From Campylobacter armoricus (GTDB lineage: Bacteria; Campylobacterota; Campylobacteria; Campylobacterales; Campylobacteraceae), in NCBI RefSeq assembly GCF_013372105.1, contig NZ_CP053825.1:682001-746000 (forward strand): DNA of 64,000 bases, in the 5' to 3' direction. Shown one piece after another: positions 10,172 through 18,919 of the stretch. The position numbers were made by a program, and so were the translations under genes. Below the pieces are notes generated by a model, which did no database searches, had not been told where the DNA came from, and saw only the letters and a program-made list of their open reading frames with translations. Numbering within the stretch: the first letter of the stretch is position 1; every line of letters begins with the position of its first letter.

Positions 10172-10614
10172 TAATTTTTTTATGTATGATTAATTTATTT
10201 GCTTTTAGTGCACAAAAAATTGAAGTTTATGCAAAAGATTTTTATTTAGATGAGAAAAGTGAAACAAGTATTTTAACAGGTGATGTTGAAGTAAAAAAAG
10301 GAAAAGATATTTTAAATTCACAAAAATTAATTATCTATATGAAAAATAAACAACCACTAAAGTATATAGCTACAAATAATGCCAAATTTAAAATTACTAT
10401 GAAAGATAAAACTTATCATGGCAGTGGTGATGAATTTATATATAATGTTAGTAAAGATACTTATGAAATTAATGGTCATGCTAAAATTATAGAAGAGCCA
10501 ACCAACAAAGAATTATTTGGCGATAAAATCATAGTTGATAGAAAAAATATGACTTATAGGGTTTTTAGTAAAGATAAAAAACCTGTTAAATTTGTTTTTG
10601 AAGTAAAAGAATGA
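10156..10614 (+). CDS. lptA: LPS transport periplasmic protein LptA-like (OstA domain)
   Basis: Secreted 152-residue protein with an N-terminal signal peptide (FRIIIFLCMINLFAFSA) and an OstA/LptA beta-jellyroll, seen in KDFYLDEKSETSILTGDVEV and the repeated YHGSGDEFIYN pattern. LptA forms the periplasmic bridge carrying LPS to LptD. It lies between lptC and engB with overlaps of 16 and 4 bases, as in C. jejuni. Confidence 0.88.
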   Translation: MVFRIIIFLCMINLFAFSAQKIEVYAKDFYLDEKSETSILTGDVEVKKGKDILNSQKLIIYMKNKQPLKYIATNNAKFKITMKDKTYHGSGDEFIYNVSKDTYEINGHAKIIEEPTNKELFGDKIIVDRKNMTYRVFSKDKKPVKFVFEVKE

Positions 10615-11210
10615 TTTTAAGTGCTAAATTTTTAACTTCTGCTTCTAAAATAGATGAAGCACCACAACCAGCACTAACAGAGATTGCATTTTTGGGTCGT
10701 TCTAATGTGGGTAAAAGTTCTTTAATTAATACACTTTGTAAAAATAAAAATTTAGCCAAAAGTTCTTCAACTCCAGGTAAAACACAACTTATTAATTTTT
10801 TTGAAGTAGAGTGTAAAAATGATGATGATAAATTTAAATTGATGTTTATTGATTTACCTGGTTTTGGCTATGCAAAAGTAAGTAAAAAAACTAAAGCTAT
10901 TTGGAATAAAAATTTGGATGAATTTTTAAATGAGCGTAGTTCTATAAAACTTTTTATTCATCTTGTAGATTCTAGACATGATAATTTAGAAATAGATAAT
11001 AATTTAGATATATATCTAAATTCCTTTTTAAGAGCAGATCAAAAAAAAATAGTAGTTTTTACAAAAGTAGATAAGCTTAATCAAAGTCAAAAAGCTAAGA
11101 TTTTAAATACAAATAAAAATGCAATATTGGTTTCAAATTTAAAAAAACAAGGCATAGAAAAATTAGAAAAAAAGATTATTTTAGAGAGCCTAGGAATCAA
11201 TGAGGAGTAA
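10611..11210 (+). CDS. engB: Ribosome biogenesis GTP-binding protein EngB/YsxC
   Basis: TrmE-Era-EngA-EngB-Septin family GTPase needed for assembly of the large ribosomal subunit. The 199-residue protein has G1 GRSNVGKSS, G2 TPGKT, G3 DLPGFG, G4 TKVDK and a G5-like VSNLKK. The ATG overlaps the lptA stop by four bases, and the end overlaps the next membrane protein by eleven. Confidence 0.95.
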   Translation: MILSAKFLTSASKIDEAPQPALTEIAFLGRSNVGKSSLINTLCKNKNLAKSSSTPGKTQLINFFEVECKNDDDKFKLMFIDLPGFGYAKVSKKTKAIWNKNLDEFLNERSSIKLFIHLVDSRHDNLEIDNNLDIYLNSFLRADQKKIVVFTKVDKLNQSQKAKILNTNKNAILVSNLKKQGIEKLEKKIILESLGINEE

Positions 11211-11691
11211 AAATCTAGTAAAAAATAAATTTGATTTTTCTTATTTATTTTTTTATTTATCTTTGATATTTTATCAAGTATTAAGTTCTGTATATTATTG
11301 GATGCCACCTTTATTTGGTGTATTTTTTTGTTATATGATAGTTCTTTTAAAAGAAAAAGAAAGAACTTTAAACAAACTTGATTTTAGATGGTATTTTTCG
11401 TTATTTTATCTTTTATTTATAGATATTATACATGGTTTTTATCTTTTTAGCTCTTGGATAGCTTTTTTTGTCTTTTATCATTTTTTTGTAGATTGGTTTA
11501 AGAGCAAACTTAAATTAGGACATTATTTATTGATTATTTTTACTTTTTGTGCTTATGCGTTTATTTATTTTTTTGATGTTTTTTTGGCTTATTTAGATAA
11601 TAATAAAATTTTAAATTTTGGTGTGGAATATCTATGGTTTTTTCTTATAGAGGCTTTAGTTTCTTTTGTCATTTTTAAAGGAAAAATTTAA
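11200..11691 (+). CDS. Integral membrane protein, possible MreD-like
   Basis: A 163-residue, strongly hydrophobic protein with about five predicted membrane segments and no soluble domain. It sits directly before the PBP2 gene with no gap. In many bacteria that slot is filled by MreD, a rod-shape-complex membrane protein that partners PBP2 and RodA. The link to MreD is inferred from size, topology and neighbour; I recognise no decisive motif. Confidence 0.6.
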   Translation: MRSKNLVKNKFDFSYLFFYLSLIFYQVLSSVYYWMPPLFGVFFCYMIVLLKEKERTLNKLDFRWYFSLFYLLFIDIIHGFYLFSSWIAFFVFYHFFVDWFKSKLKLGHYLLIIFTFCAYAFIYFFDVFLAYLDNNKILNFGVEYLWFFLIEALVSFVIFKGKI

Positions 11692-13518
11692 ATGCGTATG
11701 CGTTTGGTAATGGGTTTTATAGCTTGTTTTTTCTTGCTTTTACTTGCTAGAGTATATTATATTAGTATAAAATCAAATGTTTATTATGATGAAATTGCTA
11801 AACAAAATGCTATAAAAATACAATATCTAGCACCAGTAAGAGGGCAGATTTTAGATATAAAAGGAAGGCCTTTAGCGGTTAATAAATTAGGATTTTCTAT
11901 ATCTATAAAACCTTATTTGTATATTAAAAAAAATAATAGAATTTTTTTAAAACAAGAGTTGCAAGCTATAGTGCAAGCTTTCCCTGATTTAAATATCACT
12001 AAATTAGAAAGAGCTTACATAAAGGGTGATTCTTATTATAATCAAGATTACATAGAAGTAGTTCCTTTTGTTGAATATGATGCTATGATTAAGCATTTTA
12101 CTAAGCTTAATTTGCGTGAAAATATGCAAGTTAAATCCACAACCCAAAGATTTTATCCTTATAATGATTTAGCTAGTCATGTTATAGGCTATGTTGGCAA
12201 AGCAAATTTAAATGATATGAATGAAAATGAAATAGCAAGACTTACTAGTTATGTGGGTCGCAGTGGTATTGAAAGATCATATAATGATATTTTGCAAGGT
12301 CAAAAAGGTGAAAAAACTAGTAAAGTTGATGCCTTAAATAAAGAAATAGAAGAACTTTCTTACAAAAAACCCATCTCAAGCAATATCACATTAAGTATCG
12401 ATCTTGATTTGCAAGAGTACCTAGCCAAGCTTTTTGAAAATTTAGCAGGAGTTGCTATTATTATGGATATAAAAAATGGTGCTATTTTAGCTGCTGGGAG
12501 TTTTCCAGAATACAATTTAAATCCTTTTGTAACTGGTATTAGTCAAGAAGAGTGGGATAAACTTTCTAATGATTTAAACCATCCTTTTACTAATAAGCTT
12601 ACTAATGGGCTTTATCCTCCAGGCTCTGTTGTTAAAATGGGAACAGCATTAGCTTTTTTAAATAGTGGAAGATTTAATGAAAAACAAAAATTTCTATGTG
12701 ATTCAAATTTTGAATTAGGTGGTAGAAAATTTAGGTGTTGGAAAGCAATAGGGCATGGTTTTGTAGATATGAATGATGCTATTAGAGAAAGTTGTGATGT
12801 ATATTTTTACAAAGGTGCTTTAGAAGTAGGTATTGATACCATTAGTTCTGTTTTTGAAAGAATTGGTTTTGGAGAAAAAACAGGAGTGGATTTGCCTAAT
12901 GAATTTATTGGAACTGTTCCTAGTAGAATATGGAAAAAAGAAAAATATAATCGACCATGGTATCAAGGGGAAACTTTAAATACTAGTATAGGACAAGGAG
13001 ATTTTTTAGCTACTCCTATACAAGTGGCTAAATTTACAGCTATGATAGCAACAGCAAAAAATATCACCCCGCATTTTTTACATAGTATAGATGATAATAT
13101 CACAAAAGTAAATTTTGATAATAATAAAAGTATTTTTACTACATTCGAACTCTCAAAATTGCCACTTTTAAGGCGTGCAATGTATGAAGTTGCTAATGAA
13201 CAAGGTGGTACAACCGCAAGATATTTGAAAAATTTACCTATAACCATAGCAGCAAAAACAGGAACAGCTCAAGTGGTAGGAATTTCACAAAGTGAAAAAA
13301 AACGCATTAAAGAAGAAGACTTAGAATATTTTTTAAGATCACATGCTTGGATTACTTCTTATGCTCCTTATGAAAAACCTCAATATGTTGTGGTTATTTT
13401 GATAGAGCATGGTAAAAGTGGTAGTAGCACAGGTGGTCCTATGCTTGCTAAAATTTACCAAAAACTTGTAGATTTAGGGTATGTAGATAAAAAATATGTT
13501 AAGAAAAAGATTAAATAA
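11692..13518 (+). CDS. mrdA: Penicillin-binding protein 2 (peptidoglycan DD-transpeptidase)
   Basis: Class B penicillin-binding protein of the elongation machinery, 608 residues. It has one N-terminal membrane anchor, a pedestal/dimerisation domain beginning around the APVRGQILD motif, and a transpeptidase domain with the active-site serine in PPGSVVKMG, the SCD variant of the SxN motif (RESCDVYFY) and KTGTAQV. It starts immediately after the MreD-like gene and converges on queA with an eight-base overlap of the 3' ends. Confidence 0.95.
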   Translation: MRMRLVMGFIACFFLLLLARVYYISIKSNVYYDEIAKQNAIKIQYLAPVRGQILDIKGRPLAVNKLGFSISIKPYLYIKKNNRIFLKQELQAIVQAFPDLNITKLERAYIKGDSYYNQDYIEVVPFVEYDAMIKHFTKLNLRENMQVKSTTQRFYPYNDLASHVIGYVGKANLNDMNENEIARLTSYVGRSGIERSYNDILQGQKGEKTSKVDALNKEIEELSYKKPISSNITLSIDLDLQEYLAKLFENLAGVAIIMDIKNGAILAAGSFPEYNLNPFVTGISQEEWDKLSNDLNHPFTNKLTNGLYPPGSVVKMGTALAFLNSGRFNEKQKFLCDSNFELGGRKFRCWKAIGHGFVDMNDAIRESCDVYFYKGALEVGIDTISSVFERIGFGEKTGVDLPNEFIGTVPSRIWKKEKYNRPWYQGETLNTSIGQGDFLATPIQVAKFTAMIATAKNITPHFLHSIDDNITKVNFDNNKSIFTTFELSKLPLLRRAMYEVANEQGGTTARYLKNLPITIAAKTGTAQVVGISQSEKKRIKEEDLEYFLRSHAWITSYAPYEKPQYVVVILIEHGKSGSSTGGPMLAKIYQKLVDLGYVDKKYVKKKIK

Positions 13519-14536
13519 TCAACATTCCATCGCCATATGAATAAAATCGGTATTTATTTAAAATGGCTTCATTGTAAATTTCTAAAGTTTTTTCTCTACC
13601 GATGAAAGAAGCTACAAGCATAATAAGGGTTGATTTTGGTAGGTGAAAATTAGTTAGTAAATAATCAAGCCTTTGCGGGGTATTTTGTGGGTGAAGAAAT
13701 AAATCACAAAAACCTTCTTTAATTTTTTTTCTATAATAATATTCTATGCAGCGAGTAACAGTAGTACCTACACCTAGTATTTTCTTAGAAGAATTAATTA
13801 AAGTACAAGTTTTATCATTAATATAAAAAAATTCTGAATGCATTTTATGATCTTTGATATTTTCACATTCTACGCCTTTAAAAGTTCCTGCACCAACATG
13901 TAGTGTGATAGTGTGGATATTATGATGAGTTTTTTTAAGTTCATCTATCATTGTTTCATTAAAATGCAAACTAGCAGTGGGTGCGGCTACTGCTCCTTGA
14001 TTTTTTGCAAAAATACTTTGATAGTTAATGTTATCTTGTACTTCATCTGCTCTTTTGATATATGGAGGTAATGGTATATGTCCTATTTTTTCTAAAATTT
14101 CAAAAACTTCATGATGATTGAGTTTTTTTTCATTATTAAAAAATTCTACCTCTCTTGTGCCATCATCATGTAATTTTTTGATTTTAACTTTTAGGGAATT
14201 TTCAAAATATAAAATTTGACCTTCTTTAATCTTGCCTCGAATTTGAACTAAAAAATCATTATGTTTTAAGGGGTTGTTGATAAAAAGCTCTATTTTACTT
14301 CCATTTTCTTTATTTCCATAAATTCTTGCTTTAATCACTTTTGTATCATTAAAAATAATCTCGCAAGGTGGTAAAATTTTAGCTAAGTCTTTAAAATATA
14401 AATGTGAAATTTGATCTTTATATCTTTCATAAACTAAAAGTTTAGCATTTTCCTTAGGTAAAATAGGGAAATTTGCTATGAGATTGTTTGGCAAATCATA
14501 ATCATAACTAGAAAGTAAAAGATCTTTATCAATCAT
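13511..14536 (-). CDS. queA: S-adenosylmethionine:tRNA ribosyltransferase-isomerase
   Basis: Transfers and isomerises the ribosyl moiety of SAM onto preQ1 in tRNA to make epoxyqueuosine. Family landmarks are the opening LLSSYDYDLP and IFNDTKVIKARIYG, the central HVGAGTFKGVE and the C-terminal NFHLPKSTLIMLVASFIGR. Several ATGs are near the start (14545, 14542, 14536); I prefer 14536 because it is the best spaced from the AGAAG ribosome site. The start overlaps the end of tatC, so queA is third in a tatB-tatC-queA unit. Confidence 0.94.
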   Translation of the reverse strand: MIDKDLLLSSYDYDLPNNLIANFPILPKENAKLLVYERYKDQISHLYFKDLAKILPPCEIIFNDTKVIKARIYGNKENGSKIELFINNPLKHNDFLVQIRGKIKEGQILYFENSLKVKIKKLHDDGTREVEFFNNEKKLNHHEVFEILEKIGHIPLPPYIKRADEVQDNINYQSIFAKNQGAVAAPTASLHFNETMIDELKKTHHNIHTITLHVGAGTFKGVECENIKDHKMHSEFFYINDKTCTLINSSKKILGVGTTVTRCIEYYYRKKIKEGFCDLFLHPQNTPQRLDYLLTNFHLPKSTLIMLVASFIGREKTLEIYNEAILNKYRFYSYGDGMLII

Positions 14537-15269
14537 TTTCATCATCTTCTTTTTGACTAGGATTGACTTTTTTTGCTATATAAATAGAAATTCCATAAAG
14601 CCCGCATAAAGGCACTGCCATTAAAAATTGTGAGATAACATCAGGTGGTGTCATCATAGCTGAAAAAACAAAAATCACTAAAACAGAAACTCTAAAATGC
14701 TTTTTTAAAAATGTATCATCAACAAGTCCAAGTTTTGCAAAGAAAAATGTAATTACTGGCATTTCAAATGCTAAACCAAAGGCAATTACAAGTTTAGTAA
14801 AAAATCCCACATATAAACCTATGCTAATTAAAGGTTTAAAATCTTGAGTTTGCACACCAAAGTCAATTAAAAATTTAAAAGCCAAAGGTATAACTATATA
14901 GTAACAAAACAAAGCCCCAAGAGCAAACATAATACTAGCAAAACTTACAAAAGGTATTACTAATTTTTTTTCATTATCATAAAGTCCTGGTGCTACAAAT
15001 TTCCAAAATTGCCAAAAAATTACTGGTAGTGAAATCAAAAAAGCTGTAAAAAATGAAACTTTCATCGCGGTAAATAAAGGCTCTTGTAGCTCAACGAAAG
15101 TCATTTGTTTTGAAATCTCAGGTAAAGCAGCTTCAACTGGAGCTTTAAGTATGTTTATAATATAACTATTAAAACTAAAGCACACAAAAAACATTACAAC
15201 AACACAAGATACACTTATAAACAATCTTTTTCTAAGTTCTACTAAATGTGGTTTTAATTCTTCAAACAT
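14529..15269 (-). CDS. tatC: Twin-arginine translocase subunit TatC
   Basis: Six-helix inner-membrane protein that recognises twin-arginine signal peptides and exports folded proteins. The N-terminal HLVELRKRLF motif, the FxKFVAPGLY segment with its functionally important glutamate following, and the AFGLAFEMPV stretch are hallmarks. The length of 246 residues is normal. It starts two bases after tatB; a TatA is not encoded nearby. Confidence 0.95.
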   Translation of the reverse strand: MFEELKPHLVELRKRLFISVSCVVVMFFVCFSFNSYIINILKAPVEAALPEISKQMTFVELQEPLFTAMKVSFFTAFLISLPVIFWQFWKFVAPGLYDNEKKLVIPFVSFASIMFALGALFCYYIVIPLAFKFLIDFGVQTQDFKPLISIGLYVGFFTKLVIAFGLAFEMPVITFFFAKLGLVDDTFLKKHFRVSVLVIFVFSAMMTPPDVISQFLMAVPLCGLYGISIYIAKKVNPSQKEDDEND

Positions 15270-15271
15270 TC

Positions 15272-15664
15272 TTAATTTTCCATTTTTTGAGTATTTTTTT
15301 CATCTTTTTGAGCTTTTTCTTCTATGCGCGAAAGCTCTTGTATATCTTTTTCTAAATCATTGATTTCTGTTTTTAATTCTTTGGTGTTATTTAAAATATC
15401 TTCTTTGAGTTGATCAAATTCTTCAAAACTTAATTTTTTTCTGATGTTTTCATTAGTTTGTGAAAATTCATCTTTATATTTTTGCGCTTCATCTTTTAAT
15501 TCTGCTATTTTTAGTTCTTTATTAATACTTGCTTTTGCATCATCAATATTGCTTTTAATGGCTTTTAAAATTTTTGCAATCTCTACAATAGTTGAGGGTA
15601 ATTTTTCAGGACCAAGAACTAAGATTGCCACAACTAAAATGACTAAAATTTCACCAAAACTCAT
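15272..15664 (-). CDS. tatB: Twin-arginine translocase subunit TatB
   Basis: One N-terminal transmembrane helix with the TatA/B signature SFGEILVILVVAILVLGPEKLP, then an amphipathic helix and a long charged, coiled-coil-prone tail, about 130 residues in all. TatB forms the substrate-receptor complex with TatC. I chose ATG 15664 because AAGAAG lies just upstream, rather than the TTG fifteen bases earlier. The ELGP-type motif of TatB appears here as LGPEKLP. Confidence 0.92.
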   Translation of the reverse strand: MSFGEILVILVVAILVLGPEKLPSTIVEIAKILKAIKSNIDDAKASINKELKIAELKDEAQKYKDEFSQTNENIRKKLSFEEFDQLKEDILNNTKELKTEINDLEKDIQELSRIEEKAQKDEKNTQKMEN

Positions 15665-15820
15665 TGTATCTTCTTTCAAGTAAATATAATAAATACATTT
15701 TACATAAAATTACTTAAAATTTTTATTACTCTTAAAGCTGTTAGTTTGTTTTGATTTTATTGCATTGGATTTTAATTTTTAATTTTAATATAATTAAAAT
15801 TATTTTTAAAAGGAGATGTG
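15665..15820. promoter_or_regulatory. Divergent intergenic region between tatB and the methyltransferase gene
   Basis: A 156-base, very AT-rich gap. A TATAAT at 15789-15794 is a candidate -10 for the plus-strand methyltransferase, followed by AGGAG at 15811-15815. No hairpin, RNA gene or small coding frame stands out. Confidence 0.45.
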
Positions 15821-17329
15821 ATGAAAGGTCTTAATTGGAATGATGGATATATAGTAGATTTAGAATACAATGATTTATATATTCACCAGATTAATCCTAC
15901 ATTTATTAATCTTAATTTAGTATTTGCTGGAATTAAACCAATAAAAGATACTAATTTTAACTATCTTGAATTAGGATTTGGCAAAGGTGCAAGTTTATTT
16001 ACTCATGCCATGGCTAATGATTCTAAATTTTATGGTGTTGATTTTAATCCAAATCATGTTGTAGTGCTTTCAAATTTGATTGATAATTTTGATGTTGATT
16101 TGCAAATATATGATGATAGCTTTGAAGAGTTACTAAGGAGATTGGAAAGTAAAGATATTCAGTTTGATTTTATTTGTTTGCATGGGATTTATAGTTGGGT
16201 TAATAGAAAAAATCAAAAAATTATATTAGAAATAATTAGAAAATTTTTAAAATGGGGGGGGGTATGTTATGTAAGTTATAATTGTTTGCCAGGTTGGGAT
16301 GGTAAGCAAAGTGTTAGACATCTTTTAAAACAATATAGTGAATTTTATAAAAGCGATCAAATGAAAGAAGCTGCCAAAAATGCTATCGATTTTTTTATAG
16401 ATTTTAAACAAATTAATCCTATGTATTACCAAAAAAATAGCATTTTAGTAGAATCTATGATTGAAAAATTAAGTGATTCTAATTTGACTTATTTGTTACA
16501 TGAATTTTTTGGAGATACTTGGGACAATAAATACTTTACAGATGTGGTAAAAGATTTTGATGAAGCAAAATGTGAATTTGCTACTTCTGCAGATATTATG
16601 AGGCATTTTGTTGATATGCAATTAAATCAAGAAGAGAAAAACTTTTTTTCGAGAATAAATAATCCTATCTTTGCCGAACAAGTTAAAGATTATCATTTTA
16701 ATACTCAATTTAGAATGGATCTTTTTGTAAAAGGAAGGGTAAAATTAAACCAAAAAGAATTATTTGAGCAGTTTTTAGAATTTGATTTTATACTTACAAA
16801 ATTGCCAAATGTTTTTGATGAAAAAACAATAACAAACCTAGAACAAAGAAAAAAATATAAAAATATTTTAGATTTTTTGCAAAAAGATTCTTTTAGTATG
16901 AAAAAAGTAAAAAGTATTCAACAAGAGTTTGATTTTGAAATTTCAGAATTAGCACAGATTTTATCTACATTGATTTCACAAGGTATGGTATATCCTGCTA
17001 AAAAACCGAGTAAAAAAGTAATAGATAGAGTAAAAAAATATAATCAACAAACTTTAAAAAAATTAGATAAAAATGCTTTTATATCTGCACCGACTGGGAT
17101 TGTTATTGTTGTTAATAAAATTGATAAATTGTTTATGAGTTTATATTCTGAGGAAGATTTTGTCTATACAGATGATAAAGTTTATAAACAGATGAAATTA
17201 ATGGATATAAATTTATATGAAGAGGATCGTTTGTTAGAATATAAAAAAGCAGTTGAAGAATTGAGGAAATTTCATAAAGCATTTTTAGAGAATTTATCAT
17301 TTTTTAAAGCACATTATTTTTTAGCTTAA
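15821..17329 (+). CDS. Phase-variable class I SAM methyltransferase with regulatory domain
   Basis: A 502-residue putative methyltransferase. SAM motif I is YLELGFGKGASLF at about residues 48-60, followed by GVDFNPNHV. The central motif around CYVSYNCLPGW is characteristic of proteins with the methyltransferase regulatory domain, which would occupy about residues 200-300. The substrate is unknown. A G9 tract at 16254-16262 encodes W145-G-G just before that central motif and is in frame here; loss or gain of one G gives a stop within five to seven codons. ATG 15821 follows AGGAG by five bases. The end overlaps hemW convergently by nine bases. Confidence 0.85.
   Translation: MKGLNWNDGYIVDLEYNDLYIHQINPTFINLNLVFAGIKPIKDTNFNYLELGFGKGASLFTHAMANDSKFYGVDFNPNHVVVLSNLIDNFDVDLQIYDDSFEELLRRLESKDIQFDFICLHGIYSWVNRKNQKIILEIIRKFLKWGGVCYVSYNCLPGWDGKQSVRHLLKQYSEFYKSDQMKEAAKNAIDFFIDFKQINPMYYQKNSILVESMIEKLSDSNLTYLLHEFFGDTWDNKYFTDVVKDFDEAKCEFATSADIMRHFVDMQLNQEEKNFFSRINNPIFAEQVKDYHFNTQFRMDLFVKGRVKLNQKELFEQFLEFDFILTKLPNVFDEKTITNLEQRKKYKNILDFLQKDSFSMKKVKSIQQEFDFEISELAQILSTLISQGMVYPAKKPSKKVIDRVKKYNQQTLKKLDKNAFISAPTGIVIVVNKIDKLFMSLYSEEDFVYTDDKVYKQMKLMDINLYEEDRLLEYKKAVEELRKFHKAFLENLSFFKAHYFLA
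16254..16262 (+). repeat. G9 homopolymer (phase-variation tract) in methyltransferase
   Basis: Nine consecutive Gs within the SAM-binding domain coding sequence. In the observed length the frame continues; with eight Gs it stops at TAA four codons after the tract, and with ten it stops almost as fast. Confidence 0.85.
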
Positions 17330-18367
17330 AAACAAAGCTAGCTCATCACTTAAAAGATAATTAGTATTATAAAAAAAACCATTTTTATAGACTAATTTTC
17401 CTTTTTTGCTAAGGAAAAATGCTTTTTCTTTTTCCAAGGGTTCTAATTTTTTTTCATTTATACCTATAATACTTCTAAGTCCTAAAAAAATATGCTCTAA
17501 ATGCAAATCTTGTAAATTTAAATTTTCTATCTCTCTAAAAGTAGGATTTGCTATATAATCTTTCAAATTTTTTTTGGTATAAAATCTTTGATTTTTTAAA
17601 AATCCTACTGCACTCAACCCACAACCTATATAATCTTTCCCTTGCCAATAAGCAAGATTATGCTTACAAATTTGACCAAAGTTACTAATTTCATATTGTT
17701 TATATCCAAGATTTTCAATGGCTTTTATAAAGTATTTTGCAAGGCGAGGTGCATTTTTTTTAAAATGGTATTTTGTAGCAAATTTTGTTTTTTCTTCTAT
17801 GGTTAAATTGTAAGCACTTACATGATTGATATCTAATAAAGCTAAATTTGAAATTTCATAATCAAGCATTTTTTTATCATCAAGTTTTGTGTCATAAATT
17901 AAATCTAAATTGATATTGTTAAATCCTGCTTTTTTAGCATTTTCTATACTAGTAAAAATACTTTTTTTATCATGAATGCGTCCGAGAAATTGAAGTTTTT
18001 TTTCATGAAAACTTTGCGAGCCAAAAGAAATGCGATTAAAGCCCAAATTTTTCATCTCTTTAAGCCATAAAAAATTACTTGAATTAGGGTTAGCTTCAAT
18101 AGTAATTTCGCATTCTTGTTTTAAATACTCTTGTAAAAATATAAAAATTTTTTCATAAAAACTAGTTTCCATTAAACTAGGAGTGCCACCACCTATAAAG
18201 ATAGTTTTTATAGAATTTTTATTAACTTTGAAAAAATTTAGTTGATATTTTATATCTTGCATTAATGCGTTTAAATAATTTTTTTCAAAATCCTTTTTTT
18301 TGAGCGAAGTGAATGAGCAATAAAAACATTTGCTCTCACAAAATGGTATATGTATATATAAATGCAT
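17321..18367 (-). CDS. hemW: Radical SAM heme chaperone HemW-like protein
   Basis: Radical SAM protein of 348 residues with the cluster motif CESKCFYC at residues 10-17, GGGTPS, and the HNLAYW sequence matching the HNxxYW motif that separates heme-binding HemW from true coproporphyrinogen dehydrogenase HemN. HemW is proposed to insert heme into respiratory enzymes. It is the last gene on the minus strand before the nudH promoter and probably monocistronic, with a TATAAT at 18388-18393 on its strand. Confidence 0.88.
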   Translation of the reverse strand: MHLYIHIPFCESKCFYCSFTSLKKKDFEKNYLNALMQDIKYQLNFFKVNKNSIKTIFIGGGTPSLMETSFYEKIFIFLQEYLKQECEITIEANPNSSNFLWLKEMKNLGFNRISFGSQSFHEKKLQFLGRIHDKKSIFTSIENAKKAGFNNINLDLIYDTKLDDKKMLDYEISNLALLDINHVSAYNLTIEEKTKFATKYHFKKNAPRLAKYFIKAIENLGYKQYEISNFGQICKHNLAYWQGKDYIGCGLSAVGFLKNQRFYTKKNLKDYIANPTFREIENLNLQDLHLEHIFLGLRSIIGINEKKLEPLEKEKAFFLSKKGKLVYKNGFFYNTNYLLSDELALFLS

Positions 18368-18387
18368 AAAACTTCTTTTAAAATATA

Positions 18388-18393
18388 ATTATA
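18388..18393 (-). promoter_or_regulatory. Candidate -10 box of hemW
   Basis: TATAAT on the minus strand 21 bases before the hemW ATG in the 81-base divergent hemW/nudH gap. Confidence 0.4.
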
Positions 18394-18407
18394 AATTCGT
18401 ATTTTTT

Positions 18408-18416
18408 TGTTAGAAT
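18408..18416 (+). promoter_or_regulatory. Extended -10 promoter of the nudH-lysC-hobA operon
   Basis: TGTTAGAAT fits TGnTAnAAT and lies 32 bases before the nudH ATG. The following ten genes to cmoA overlap or abut, so this may drive a long transcript. Confidence 0.5.
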
Positions 18417-18448
18417 TATATTATTAAAAAGTCAAGGATAAGAAAATT

Positions 18449-18919
18449 ATGGAAAGAGAAAAAAAATATAGGCCAAATGTAGCTGCTATCGTGCTATCAT
18501 CAGCTTATCCTTTTGAATGTAGATTTTTACTTGCTAAACGCAATGATATGGAAGATATATGGCAATTTCCTCAAGGTGGCATTGATAAGGGTGAAGATGC
18601 TAAGAGTGCTTTATTTAGAGAATTAAAAGAAGAAATAGGTACTGATGAAATTGAAATTTTAGCTGAATATCCTGAATGGATTAGTTATGATTTTCCAGCT
18701 AAGGTAGCCCAAAAAATGTATCCATATGATGGGCAAAACCAAAAATATTTTTTGGTAAAGCTAAAAAATAAAGCAACAATAAATTTAAAAACAAAAAATC
18801 CTGAATTTGATGCTTTTAAATTTGTATCATCAGATGAGGTTTATAATTTGATAAATCATTTTAAAAAACCTATATATGTTAAGGTTTTAAAGCATTTTAA
18901 AGAAAGGGGGTATATTTAA
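18449..18919 (+). CDS. rppH: RNA pyrophosphohydrolase (Nudix)
   Basis: Nudix hydrolase of 156 residues related to RppH/NudH, which removes pyrophosphate from mRNA 5' ends or hydrolyses dinucleoside polyphosphates. The Nudix box GGIDKGEDAKSALFRELKEE begins near residue 42 and is preceded by DIWQFPQ, typical of the RppH branch. It is the first gene of the run that continues with lysC, and its stop overlaps the lysC ATG. Confidence 0.92.
   Translation: MEREKKYRPNVAAIVLSSAYPFECRFLLAKRNDMEDIWQFPQGGIDKGEDAKSALFRELKEEIGTDEIEILAEYPEWISYDFPAKVAQKMYPYDGQNQKYFLVKLKNKATINLKTKNPEFDAFKFVSSDEVYNLINHFKKPIYVKVLKHFKERGYI

Noticed and set aside
17319-17341. Short inverted repeat TTAGCTT/AAGCTAG at the convergent methyltransferase and hemW ends
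   Set aside because: Stem of about six A/T-rich pairs without a T run; too weak to call a terminator.
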